Assembly: GCA_037127255.1 (NCBI GenBank)
Contig: JBANSL010000013.1
Coordinates: 6,388,188 to 6,452,187, forward strand
Direction: 5' to 3'
DNA: 64,000 nt
Source: Persicaria tinctoria
Taxonomy: Eukaryota; Streptophyta; Magnoliopsida; Caryophyllales; Polygonaceae
A program made the translations under genes and the position numbers. The notes under the pieces are model-generated. The model was given only the letters and a program-made list of their open reading frames with translations. It had not been told where the DNA came from and made no database searches. Each line of letters begins with the position of its first letter. Within the stretch, counting starts at the first letter, position 1. This document shows, one piece after another, positions 12,015 to 23,634 of this stretch.

Positions 12015-12316
12015 GCTATCTCATAGAAGATAATCTATTCCCACGATTGAAATTGAGCAACGAAGCTGATGTGGAGTATAAAGTTCAGGGTGATCCTCTT
12101 ACTCAAACAATTTCTTGTGATTGCAAGATGTTTGATAGATTTGGAATGTTATGTTCTCATGCTCTAAAGGTTCTTGATGGAATGGACATTAAATTGCTTC
12201 CTGAAAAATACATTCTACAACGATGGACTAAGGAAGCACGAAGTGGTGTTGTGCAAGATACTAGTGGGAGAGTTGTTGTTGAGGACCCTCGGTTGAATAC
12301 TACACGAAGATATAGA

Positions 12317-12498
12317 GCTACTTAAAGCTCGAAAAAAGCTTGGCTTGAGCTCATTCAGTTACTAAAACAAGTCAAGCTTGAACAAAAAAGTAGAAAGCTC
12401 GTTTAAAAATTGGGTTTGGCTCGGCTCGAGCTCGTTTAACAAATGAATCAAATTTAAACATATTAAGATCGGCTCGTTCGACTCGAATAACACCCCTA
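12317..12498. mobile_element. Half copy of the hAT MITE
   Basis: Matches the right half of the 29054-29430 element from ACTTAAAGCTCG to the terminal CACCCCTA; the left half is absent. It interrupts the FRS fragment. Confidence 0.75.
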
Positions 12499-12544
12499 GT
12501 TTTACCCCTTTATTGAGCCTACTCGATTCAAACCGATTTCGACA

Positions 12545-12580
12545 AATTTAGTAACCCACACTAGTGTGGGTTACTAAATT
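12545..12580. repeat. Perfect 36-bp palindrome
   Basis: Eighteen bases (AATTTAGTAACCCACACT) are followed directly by their exact reverse complement. The arm sequence GGTTTACTAATTTGAGAAATTTGAG-like reappears imperfectly at about 12647-12673, suggesting the palindrome is the folded centre or end of a small MITE. Confidence 0.85.
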
Positions 12581-12729
12581 GAGAAATTTGATTGAGATTG
12601 AGAATTTTTTTTGCTCGAAGTTAGGTTTCTCTCAATTTTTAGTGTTTGGTTTACTAATTTGAGAAATTTGAGGTCGTCCAATACCCCATTCAGAGATTGT
12701 TGATTGCATCGATGAGCTAGAGAAGCTTT

Positions 12730-14600
12730 CCTAGAAATTGAGGTTGCCAGTTGAAAAGGTAGCTGCAGATAATGTTATTATTGGCTCATTCCAGGTACCA
12801 CATGATGAATCTACTATGCTTGCTCCAAAACTTGTACGTGCAAGTAGAACAATCGATTCAGCAATTCAAGGAGGTAAGTATTACAATTTTGTTGTCTCTA
12901 ATTGCCTAAATTCTGCAAGCTGTATCATTATATATGCATTTTAATTTTTCCATTCTTTATCTTTTTATGGTGATACTTGGTTTTTTTTTTCAATTTATCA
13001 TTTGATTTTTTGCATTATATCTTAATATTTGTAGGAAAGTTCAAGCATGAATGAAAATGGATCTAGGACAAGAATGCGTCTTGGCGAGAGACTGAACGAA
13101 AGCTAACTTTGAGAGATGTACAAGTCATCTTTGTACCAAAATCCGTGTTTTGAGTTTTTTGCATTTGTGGGACAATGTCTATATATACCTCTTAGCATTT
13201 TGGTTTTCAATTAGTCTTAACAATGACACTATAAAGGCTATGCATATTTGGAAAACATCTCTTATACTTATAGTATCTTAGCATTTTTCCTATATTTTTT
13301 TAGCTAGTAGTGGACTGAATTGAACACCTTAGAGCTTATTCTCATAACAATGGACACAATTCAACACACACACAAAGAGTTAGCTATCTTCTGTTTTATT
13401 TTTATTTTTTATCATGTCTTGTTTTTAATTTTCAGTACCAACACTCGTTAGTAAGAAGACGTTATTAGATACTTGTGTGTTCAATCATTTGATTTACATG
13501 TGTGTGATGTTGCTTATGCTTTATGGTTCATTACTTGGGTGGTATCACTATTTCATTACATTAATACATTCAGATTTAATAGCTGGTCATCCATATGCCA
13601 AAAATTTGATGCCATTGCAAAGGCACTTGTCGACCGCATGCTTGAAACACAGGAAAACATTAACTATGGCCTTCTTACTTCACTCCATGACAGGACCTTG
13701 TAAGTTAATGATCATTGTTATATTATTTATTGTACTGTATGAATTTCTTCTAAAGTCTCACTTTCGATTCTTTTTTTCCTGCAGGACCAGTCCATCAATT
13801 CCGAAGGATATTGACTGATGAGGTTGTTGTCATGACATTGTTGTTACCTTGTATTGTCTTTGAAATTAGGGTTATTTGATTCACTGCATGCCTTATTTGT
13901 CCTTTAGTTCAATTCACCTTACATTTATTTTCATTTGCAATTGGGTCATAGAAATTTTTATTAAACTGATAATGATCCCGTTTTTATCACCAAAGTATAC
14001 TGTAGAGAATTCATTTGTATATGACAATCTTCGATATGCATGAAATTAAAGTTTCGTTGTCAATCACAAAGAGCGAGTTTGACGAGATGAATTTTCAAAA
14101 TTTCAAAGATCTGAAACAAACTCGTGAATTTTCAAATTTTCAAAGATCTGAAACAAACAGGTCAGTCTAATGTCTTTGATTAACCTTGATTATCAACATA
14201 TACTTTGAGGATGAGCAAATATATCACTCAAATTTGAAAACGGGGGAATATGAATGCGATTCATTCTTTTCTTGCTCGTTCAGGAAACCTGGTGCAGGAT
14301 ATGTCAACTGCTGCCCTCGGTTATCATAAAGTCGTTTGAGAAACCATAGAGATCCCTACTGAAGATTATTTCTATCTACATATACCTTATTTTTGGTTAT
14401 TGTATGTACTCGGGGGTTCTACAGATGGGCTAATTGTCTACTTGTATCTTGTTATAAGCATTTGTATGATTAAATAAGGTGTATAATATAAAATATATAT
14501 TTGTGAAAAAAATGTTATAATTTTTTATGAAAAGAGATACGTAAACATATCTTCAGTATTCATGTGAGAAAATTAACATTTCGTTTTTTTTTTTGTAAAA
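12730..14600. other. Decayed, unassigned sequence
   Basis: Short open stretches at 12738-12944 and 13473-13703 (ending LVDRMLETQENINYGLLTSLHDRTL before a GT) look exon-like but join to nothing I recognise. They may belong to the FRS relic or to a fragment carried by a transposon. 14088-14160 is a two-copy 35-37 bp tandem repeat (TTTCAAAGATCTGAAACAAAC). The rest is AT-rich with no visible feature. Confidence 0.4.
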
Positions 14601-14609
14601 AGAATTGGA

Positions 14610-14868
14610 AAAACCGACACCCTGTAGCCTCGAAATTGGTATATCACTTTAGACGCTCCACGCCGTTGCAATTTAAAATGTCAATCTCGACACCCTAGGG
14701 CGTCGAGATTGGTTAGCGACGGTAAAAAGCGTCAGGAATAACCACTTGGCATTCGCGACGTTGAAATTTCTGACGTTTTTTAAAGCGTCGAAATTAAAAT
14801 TTTCGACGTTTTCTGGTGTCGAAAATGGCAGATTTTGCCGTCGCAAAATAACCCCTTTTCCAGTAGTG
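14610..14868. mobile_element. CACTA element, right-end fragment
   Basis: Ends in TTTTCCAGTAGTG, the inverse of the common plant CACTA terminus CACTACTGGAAAA. It is preceded by subterminal repeats of GACGTTTT, CGTCGAAA and GTCGAGATTG in both orientations, typical of CACTA subterminal regions. No left terminus is found upstream, so this is a remnant. Confidence 0.65.
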
Positions 14869-16658
14869 ACTGCATATGTTGTACAAGGAACATTAGTTAT
14901 GTTGAGCTATTCAGTACATCCGTATCAATGTACATTGAACTAAATTATTTGTCTTAACTTGGACATCACAAAGTAAACCCTAATTATAAAATACTATTAT
15001 TTTTATTGGCCTACTCAAACTTGCCCATTCTAACTTATTGATATGTATTTTCGAGCATTTGATAACATATTTTATATATAAACATAGGTATAGATATTAT
15101 CCAAAGTCAATGGCTTATACTTAAATGATATCAAATTATTGATTATGACACTATGGGAACTCAGATGAAGTGGTGAATGAATCCCACAATAATTGGGCTT
15201 AATTACCTTCTTACCAATAAAATAAATTAAAATTGAGTCTACGAAATATACATTGGATTATATCACTCGTTCAAACCCCCCCAAAAAAAAGTACAAAAAG
15301 ATGATCGTGATTCGAGAGTGGCTGATTTATTAGTCGGACAAGGTTATCAGATGTGAATAATCAATTTAAGCTTGTTTGATTCGAAGTGGAAATTGAAATT
15401 TTTTTAAAAACACTTTGGCTATGATTGATAAAAAGAATAGTTGATGTTGTGTAGCTGAAATTGATAAATTATTTGTGTTAAATATTTCATGAATGGGTAA
15501 ATAAAGAGCGGTGAGATTCGAATCGGGGAACTTTGGGTATTACCCACAAATCCTTTCCGATTGAGCCATTCCGAAATAGTTAAATATTTCGTATATGTTA
15601 ATAAGCTAGTGTGATGTTTGACAAACCTAACTATTAGGATAATTGATGGAAATTTGTGAATAAAAAAAACCAAAAGCTCCAAACAACTTAGATGAGTAAT
15701 GGTTAAAAAACTACTATTCTAAAAGCTAATTAAACTAAAATTTTATATTTATTTTATTTAAAACTATATAATATCAAAATTTTAAACTTCATAAAACTAG
15801 CTATTGTGAAGTTTTATGCCAAATATAGCGTTCATGGGCTTACAGGGATGACGGTCCAGAGAACTTATTTAGATAATTAAATAAGGAAATTGAAAATTTT
15901 CAATTTTCATGAAATCAAATTTATGGGAATTGTAAAATTGTATTTGAGTGATTTTTTGTTAAGATAATTAAATAAGGAAATTGAAAATTTTTAAATATAA
16001 AAAGGATGAAGTTAAACTTACCGGGATAACGGTCCAGAGAACTTATTTTAAAAATGAAAGAATTTAAATTTTTTAAGTACTGAATTTTTAAGTTTTTATC
16101 TTACAAATGTCAACTTAAAATTGCCCTTTATTTTTTGATAATTGATATCAACAATCCACGATTTCCATTTTGGTTATGGTCCGTATAGTACTAATTGGAA
16201 ATTACTTATTAAACAAAACTGGATCTTCTTAGAATTATTCAAAGTATTTGAAATAAATCATTTAAACATTGTTTTATGAAAGTTCCTTTTTCAATACGTT
16301 GACTTTAGAGCATATCTTAGGTTTATCCATTTTACATCATTAATATATGATGGATGTAGCAACATTTTTTTTAATTAAAAAAAGCAGACACTTTTCATGT
16401 AACATATATCTATAGGATAATGATAATAATAAATAAATAAATATTTATAAAATATCACATCGTTCTCAAGTATATGATAATTAAGCCTAATTAAATATAT
16501 TCAAAGAAATAAATCTTATCATGTATACACTAAGGTTCGATTTGGTAAAAGGGCAGCTGTAGTTGGAAACTAATGGCCTGATATAGGGTATAGTTGAAAC
16601 TGATTAATTATTTACGTAAAATATATGTTAATTGATTTTAGGATTAAACTTCACTAAG
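14869..16658. other. AT-rich intergenic DNA
   Basis: No gene. Contains the SINE-like copy at 15480-15600 and an imperfect duplication at about 15840-16060, where a GGTCCAGAGAACTTATTT block and a block starting AGATAATTAAATAAGGAAAT each occur twice. Confidence 0.6.
15480..15600 (-). mobile_element. tRNA-related SINE-like copy
   Basis: Minus strand reads TGGCTCAATCGG (A-box-like), then a GGGTAATACCCAAAG stem and GATTCGAATCT (B-box-like). The same arrangement is on the plus strand at about 60340-60415, with the same CGCTCTTTATTTACC continuation. Two dispersed copies argue for a SINE rather than a tRNA gene; the acceptor stem and a normal anticodon arm are not formed. Confidence 0.5.
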
Positions 16659-16672
16659 CTTATGTTCTAGAC

Positions 16673-16996
16673 GTTTTTTTTTTTATTAGGAAATAATTCG
16701 AGACCGGACAGGTTCGGATCTCGAGAGGCCGACAAAGTCGACAGATGACAAACCGTCTAAACATACAACATAGCAAAAGAAAATACAACAAGGAAACAGA
16801 ATACAATCACCTAATACAACAAAAGAACAATGCAAAATAAACCCGGAAAACCCCAGACCCTAAGCACACAAGCGGACACAGCAGCGAGAAGAAGGAGACC
16901 AGGCATGGAGAAGTGGATAACTGATACGATATCTCGCCGCCGGAAAGACGGAAAGCAGAAATCTACGAAGGGCGAAATCCACAAAGGACAGGATAA
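16673..16996 (-). mobile_element. 5'-truncated LINE tail, minus strand
   Basis: Flanked by CTTATGTTCTAGAC at 16659-16672 and 16997-17010. A T-run directly after the left copy is the poly(A) tail on the minus strand. Its 324 bp match the LINE tail at 4906-5222 at protein level (VSA..LRVWGF) and the tail at 1785-3569 at DNA level. Confidence 0.85.
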
Positions 16997-17010
16997 CTTA
17001 TGTTCTAGAC

Positions 17011-18317
17011 TATTAGCATATGAACGCAAGTGTGTCCAGAGAGACAGAGACTTTAGTACTCGGACAAAAAAAAAAATCACCATTATAAAATACGGACACC
17101 CGGGCCACTTTGAATGAGAAATATTGGCTCTTTTGAAAGGACAACCACTACCTTATTTTCAAGCATCACATTCAAAAAGGTATATTAAAAAAATCAAGCA
17201 TATGATTTAGTATGAAATTAATAATTAATAATTATACACATTATCCGCCTCTTTGATCCTCTATTTTTTAAATTAATTACTTTTGTTGTGTTATAAAGAG
17301 TAAGAATTAAACTCCATGAAATACAAACCAAATTATATATATATATGTTATAAAATCTCCCTTCATATAATCATTCCAAAATTAAGGAATTAACCTACAA
17401 AAAGCCTATAGAAAATCGATCATAACAGGAAATTAGACTAATTAATTTGGATTATCCAAATAGTCTCAACTAATAATAATTCAAACATGAAATTATGTGG
17501 TATATCACCAACTTGTTCAAAGCCTTATATTGTCGAATATAGTCTAAAGGCAAGTGCTGACTGAGTAGTAACCTAATTTGAAGAAAATATCGCCCATTGA
17601 AAAGATCAGTAAGTACAATAATTAAATTTTCGGTATGTTAATTAAAACCCTATGCAAATATTATCCTGATAAAAATAAGGTCTTTTATTTTTGTTTCATA
17701 AACTATTTTTAAAGCACTTGAGACCCCACAGAGTTTTTAAGAAACAAGTTTATGATTAATTTAAATCTTAGACTTGGACATCTCTTTCCCATTCCCTTAA
17801 TTAAAAAAAAGAAAGAAAATTGATTAAAATTTAAAACTTCAAAAAAGTAAAGGGATTTTGTGAGAAGGCAAGGGGAAATAGGGACATTAGATTTTACTAA
17901 AAAAAAAAGAATTTCAGCGATAGAAATAGAATTCTAAATAAGTATTGAATAAAAAAAGTGGAAATAAATAATCCATTAATTGCTAGGATAAATATCCTCA
18001 TGATTGATTTTTATAACTCTTGATGATATTTTTATGTGATAATAACTTCAAATAGTTAGATTTACCCAATTTTTTGTAGTTATCGATAGTTATAATTTAC
18101 CTTAATATTATATGTATTGATAATATTTAAACGGGTTTTCTATCCTCTTCATGCCTCAAGGACATAAGATAACAATCTCAATTTGGAAAAATTTCTCAAA
18201 TTTAAAGTATTTTAGTTTTTTTGTAATATTGTTTTACTATGGTTGTTTCTTTATTTGGTAGCCCGATAAAGATTCTTATCCTACGCCCTTGGAGTATAAG
18301 ATATATAGAAAGACCGA
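17011..18317. other. AT-rich spacer, no feature seen
   Basis: No open frame with recognisable content, no RNA gene and no clear repeat ends. It ends where homology to the start of unit A resumes. Confidence 0.6.
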
Positions 18318-18585
18318 TATTTAAAATAACGTCTCTTAATTTTAAATAGGATAAATTCCTTGTTTAGTACTCCTTTTATTTTTAAATAGATGTCTTTTAT
18401 TATTTATGTACACTTTTTTAAAAAAATAAAAAAAAATAATTTTTTTAATAATTTTATATTCATTCGTAATAAATATAAAATTATTTTTTAAAATAAAATA
18501 TTAATATTTGATATAGTTTTCATGTTAAAAAAAGTGTATATAATATTAAAAAATATATATTTAGAAATAGGAGGAGTATTAAATA
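18318..18585. repeat. 5' edge of duplicated unit B
   Basis: Direct-repeat match to about 110-400: shared TCTCTTAATTTTAAATAGGA, then a TTTTATTATTTAT-like stretch and AGGAGTATTAAAT. Homology to unit A is broken at 18586 by the giant MULE and resumes at about 41700 (AATTAAGAGACATT, matching 392-408). Confidence 0.8.
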
Positions 18586-19044
18586 GGGCTATTTGCACAA
18601 ATATACACTTTTTTTTGCCGGGTTTGCACAAATACCACTTTTTTAGAAAATTTGCAAAAATACCATATGTGGTATTAGTGTAAATAGGAGGGGCAAATTG
18701 TTTAGCCGGTTGCAGGTTGTCCAAGGGGGGAGAGAGAGAGAGAGAGAGATGGGACATTGGATTGGGTGGGGGATTTTGGCGCCAAAATTGGAGAGAGAGG
18801 AGGTGAGGTGATGGGAAAGGGTTTCCCTCCATTTTTAAAGTGTAATAAGAGAGGAGGAGAGAGGCCATCATTTTCGGTGTTCCCGTGGAAAAGAGAGCTG
18901 GAGAAGAAGGCCACAATTGGAGAAGAACCCATCCGCATTAAGGTCCAGTTGGTGAGCACGTGTCGGGCTCTTAATTCGTTCGTGTCAGTGTTCGTAAACT
19001 TCCGTGTCACAGAGATATCTGAGAAACCCTAATTCTCAGTTGCA

Positions 19045-22000
19045 ATGGGTAGGCTTCTCTTCTATTTCTCATGTTTCGTGAAGAGTAGATACCCATTACC
19101 AATAGTGCTGATCCGAGTTTTCAATTGCAGGGCAAAACGCCAAAGTATGTGTTACTCTCAACTTCAACGGGCGTTGGTTGTTCGATGGTGCGGGGTGGGT
19201 GTATTATGGTGAAACAGAGCGGAAGAATGTGATAATTGAAGAGGGCATCGACTTCGCCTCTCTGACTCAACTGTTGAGGGTGAAGGTCGGGCATGATTAT
19301 TCATGTGAAGATTGGCGGTTGTGTTACATGCCAAAGGGGGAAGAAGCGGGTCATCCGATAACGATAGGTGATGACGACGACCTTGAGGCTTATAAGTTTC
19401 TCAACTCGATGTCTGGGGAACATCCATGGCCCATGACGATATATATTGGTCCAGTGGTGAAAGAGAGCCTTTAAGTACCACAACCCGGCGTCGGGGAAGA
19501 ATGCTTGAGTGGGCCTCGTAACTCTCAAAAGGTGGACGGGCTGGAGGCAAAAGGTAAGCCACAACCAAACCCTATGGTTGTAGATGTGGGGTTATATGGT
19601 GGAGGAGGGGTTACCCAGTCAATAGGGATGACCAACGATATAAGGGTGAAAAACAATGTGGAAACGGGGTTGGGATTGGGTGACAAAGATAAATGTGAGG
19701 GTGACAAAGGTAAGGGTCCGGAGGTGATCCTCTTGGCTGAGGTCATAGGGAAGAGGCAGGATGACGTTACTGAAATGGGTTTTGGAACTGGTGACAGACG
19801 TATTTTTGAAGGTGACAAGGGTAAATGTCCAGAGTCGAACCACATGGATGAGGTGATAGGGAAGAGACAGGAGGACGCTACTGAGAGTGGGTTTGGAATT
19901 GGTGAAAAGCTTAAGAGTGTAGGTGACAAGGGTAAAGGTCCGGAAATGATCCAGTTGGGTGGGGTGATAGGGAAGAGCCAAGAGCACGAAGGTGACATAG
20001 GATCTGGAACTGGTGACATGGATATTCTTGAGGGTGACAGGTGTGATGGTCTAGATGTTATCCACTTGGGTGACACGGACTCTTCTCCAGATGACACGGA
20101 AAAATGTGAAGGTGACAAGTATAAGGGGGTGGATCTCATAGCCATTAGTAGTGAGGAGGAGGACGAGGAGGAAGACTTCGATTCCGGAGTGAAGAGGGAA
20201 GAAGATTGTTCATATTATTATGACTGGGAGGATTATGAGGAAGACTAGGGTATGAGGGTGTCGGAGGAGGAGGACGAAGTTGAGGAGGAGGTGATTAGGG
20301 AACTAGAAGATCGGGTTCCTAGGTCCAGCACATCCCCACCGTCGATGGAGAACGTAGAAGCTATGTTGGACAAAGCAACGCCTCGGACCCAGGAACCACG
20401 ACGGAATCTGACAGAAATTTTGGAGGGACAAATGTTCGGCTCGAAGGTAGAATTGCAAACTTGCCTGAAGTGGATTGCAGTGCAGAAGTGCTTCGAGTTT
20501 GTAGTGAAGAGGTCGTGTAACAAAACTTATTTAGTTGGTTGTTTGGACAGCAAGTGCACGTGGATGTTAAGGGCGTCGACTTACCGGCGCACGAAAATGT
20601 GGTGCATCCGACAGTATGTCCAGGAGCATACATGTGACCTGAGCATGATGCACAACCATAGCCGACATGCTACGTCGAACATGATTGGACGCAACCTCGT
20701 GACCACGTATGTGTTAATTTAGTTGCGAATAGCTGTTTCTGTCACACAACATTATTCCCCATGTCACATCACGTAACACACCATGACACCATTATATGCA
20801 GGTTCACCGGGACTCGAAAGGACCTCGTTCCTAAGCAAGTCCAGAAAATGACGAAGTTCGAATATGGAGTATCGTGTAGCTACTGGAAGGCACGAAGGGC
20901 ACAAATGACAGCGAGGGAGGTGAAGCATGGGACCGACGAAGACAGTTACCGAGATATTATTCCATACTTGCACATGTTGGAGCAGACTAACCCCGGGACA
21001 TATACTAAGTTAGAGCTGGACGCATCCCAAAGATTCAAATACGCCTTTATTAGCTTCGGGGTATGGCGCAAGGCGATTCCCTACCTTCGAAAGGTAATAC
21101 CTCGTGTCGGTACTATAATATTGCATGTCACCTAACATACATAACCATGTCACCTAACCAACTGGTGTCGATATCCATGTCCAGGTGATTTCAGTTGATG
21201 GGAGTTTCCTGAAAGGGAAGTTCAGGGGCACGCTTCTATTTGCCACAGCCCAAGATGCAGACCACAGTATATACCCGATCGCTTTTGCGATAGTCGATGG
21301 TGAGAATCACGGGTCATGGGGCTTCTTCTTCAAGAACATGCTACATGTCGTCGAGGATACACCGGACTTAATGTTTGTCTCTGATCGGCATCTTAGTATC
21401 GTCAAAGGTTTGAGGGACAACTATGTGTTTGCTAAGCAAGGGGCCTGCCAATGGCATCTATTTCAGAATGCCAGGGTTAAGTACAGGGGGGTGACGACCC
21501 TGCACACATTGTACTTAAAGGTGGCGAAGGCGTACACGAGGGCAGAGTTCGAGAAGCACTTTGCTGATTTTTGCGCTCAGGCACCCGCTGCGGGCCAATA
21601 CCTAAGAGAGGCTGGATTCTAGAACTGGGCCCGGGCATACTTCTTGGGGATGCGCTACAACATATTGACGACAAACAACTCCGAGTGTCTGAATTCGGTG
21701 TTCAAGGAGGCCCGTGACCTACCCATCACAGCCCTGATTGATGCTGTCATCGAAACAATATCCAAGTGGTTTTACGATCGACGGGAAAAAATCACCAAAT
21801 CGGCGTCGACGGTCAGTGATTACGTTCAAGGTGAGCTGCAAACGAGCTATTCGTTGGCAACATTCTTGGATGTCAGAGCCCTCAGCTCACACGAGTACAC
21901 TGTCCGCAGAGGGTCCGCCACCTGGGTTGTGAACCTGTGTGCCCGGACCTGCACATGCAAGCGGTTCGACATTAACCAGTTTCCGTGCCAGCACGTCATA

Positions 22001-22249
22001 GCGGCTGCAAGGTATCGAGGTAGCAATTTCTTCTCTCTCGTGAATGACTTCTACAATGTCGAAGCATGGAAGGCGTGTTACGAGAATGTGCTATATCCGG
22101 TTCCTCCAAGAGAAGAGTGGCGAATCCCCCCAGCCATGTCCAGCGCGGTGTGTCTCCCCCCGGACGTGAAGCGACGCCCTGGTCGCCCTAAGACTTGTCG
22201 ATACCCATCTCGGGGAGAATTTAGTCGTTCCAAGCGCCGCCGTTCTTAG
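19045..22249 (+). pseudogene. MURA-type MULE transposase, broken
   Basis: Would cut and join the element's ends in the nucleus. Exons: 19045-19048, 19131-20706, 20802-21093, 21185-22249, one frame throughout. Domains in order: a PB1-like beta domain common at MULE N-termini (VCVTLNFNGRW); an acidic repeat region with GDKGKGPE-type units (about 19660-20240); a MuDR DNA-binding domain (LEGQMFGSKVELQTCLKW ... CLDSKCTWMLRAS); the DDE core with D in VISVDGSFLKG, D in FVSDRHLSIV and E in TNNSECLNSVF; and a SWIM zinc finger (CTCKRF...PCQH). Three in-frame stops break it: TAA at 19472, TAG at 20246 and TAG at 21620. Otherwise the frame and catalytic residues are kept, so decay is recent or mild. Introns contain the ATGTCAC motif. 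Confidence 0.85.
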
Positions 22250-23634
22250 GTGTGTTCCTCCATTGGTGGTCCAACGCCTTACCTCAGCAGCTGGGTAGTC
22301 TTTTGCATTTGCCGTATCGGGTCAGTGGTTGGACCATTCTCCGTCTATGTTATTTTTTGAACGGGCAACGTATTTGGTAGTGTAATTAGGTTGTTTGTGC
22401 ATATGACAAACTGTAAGTAGGCTGTTGTACTTTTGGGAAGGGTTTCCACACTACAGTTAAGTGGTGAAGAACTTCGTAGTACTTTTGGGGATGGTTTCAG
22501 AACAAAAACCATGTCACCCTATTTGTATTCCCGTGTCAGGTAGAAGGGGTTATCATGTCACAACTTTCAATTTCATGGTAGACATTTCGGTGGTTGAAGC
22601 TATGATAATGAATTCAACAATGCATTGGCACTTATTTGGCAACATGTTTACAGTCCTGAGTGGTTGTGGTAGCGGTGTTAGGAATTCACCCTTGTTAACA
22701 TATTGAAATCACCTTTATGACAATGTTGAAGGGGTTATTATGTAAGGTGACACGGGATTGTACGTTGGGTGACACGGGTAATTTCCTGACAACTTATAAC
22801 CAAAGTTTCGACAATAATAACTTAGTCAACCAGTGGTCAAAGATAGACCAAATTTTGCCAATACTTGCATAAATAGCACAATGGGGGATAATTTGGATAA
22901 ATTGACCCTTTCCCATTTTGGTCGAAAAGGTTGCCCGTAGCTCAAAACAAAAAGAAAACAAAAAGAAAACAACAAAGAATAAGTTGACACGCGTCCCGGA
23001 TATCGCCCCACACTCTGTTTGTGTATTCATCGGGACTCCATCTCTAAATTTCCATAACTCAAAACCGTTCGAAAGGGGGAGGAAGAAGAGACGCCGGGGA
23101 CGAGGAACAACGGGTCGAATAAGAGACTGCCGGGGAGTGTCGGATAAGAGAAGAACGCCGCCTGGAAACTCAGAAGGTACGCCCCCTATCTCTGTTGTCC
23201 GTTATCTTCGAATCTGGGGTTCGGGGTGGGTGGATGGAACAACCTACTATGGTGGTAAGGGATTGAACGTTAAGGAGGGCGGTTTTGTCGATGGTGGAGG
23301 TGGTTGCGAATGAAGGATAAAGAGCCGGGTTTTGGGGATTGGAAAACCCGCGGTTAGGGTTTAGTAAGCCCGAAGAGGATGGCTACGGTGGGGGTCGAAA
23401 TAGGGAATGGGGTAGATTAGGGGTTTGATTGGGAATGGGGACGATTCGGGGTTCCATTATTTTGAAATTCAGATTTGGGGAGTTGATGTGGAATGTATGT
23501 CGTCATTGGTTTAGGAACGTTCTGACATTTGTGACATGGGTTTCCAAATTGAGTGACATGGGTTTACAAAGCTAGTGACATTGACTATAAACTTTCTTGA
23601 TAACTTATGGTTGCTCTTAAACTGCAGGAAACAA
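22250..23634. other. MURA 3' region and next gene's 5' region
   Basis: 22390-22590 is a diverged copy of the 224-bp unit repeated at 25485-26145, so both genes share a 3' untranslated module. Two motifs GGTGACACGGG lie at 22746 and 22768, exactly 22 bp apart. From 22918 a purine-rich leader runs to a plausible donor (CAGAAG|GTACGCC, 23176). The intron then carries three GTGACAT motifs at about 23530-23580 before the acceptor at 23626. No separate gene is seen. Confidence 0.5.

Larger units (their letters stand above)
12023..12720 (+). pseudogene. FAR1-related sequence (FRS) fragment
   Basis: 12023-12316 translates without stops into the C-terminal SWIM zinc-finger region of FAR1/FHY3-family proteins: CDCKMFDRFGMLCSHALKV carries the CxC...CxH pattern, followed by LPEKYILQRWTKEAR, the family's usual continuation. 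12690-12720 encodes EIVDCIDELEKL, the next conserved FRS segment, then a stop. In between lies half a hAT MITE (12317-12498), which supplies the first stop, and a palindromic insert. The N-terminal DNA-binding and transposase-derived domains are missing. FRS proteins are MULE-derived transcription factors, so this is either a dead host gene piece or a dead MULE piece. It is not functional as it stands. Confidence 0.7.

Noticed and set aside
18586..18594. Clean 9-bp target-site duplication for the giant MULE
   Set aside because: TATTAAATA on the left and TATATATAA on the right are only loosely alike in AT-rich DNA. I therefore rely on loss of homology to unit A, not on a duplication.
19525..20145. 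206-residue minus-strand frame rich in Ser and Pro
   Set aside because: It is the antisense of the acidic repeat region of the transposase; the plus frame shows known MULE domains on both sides.
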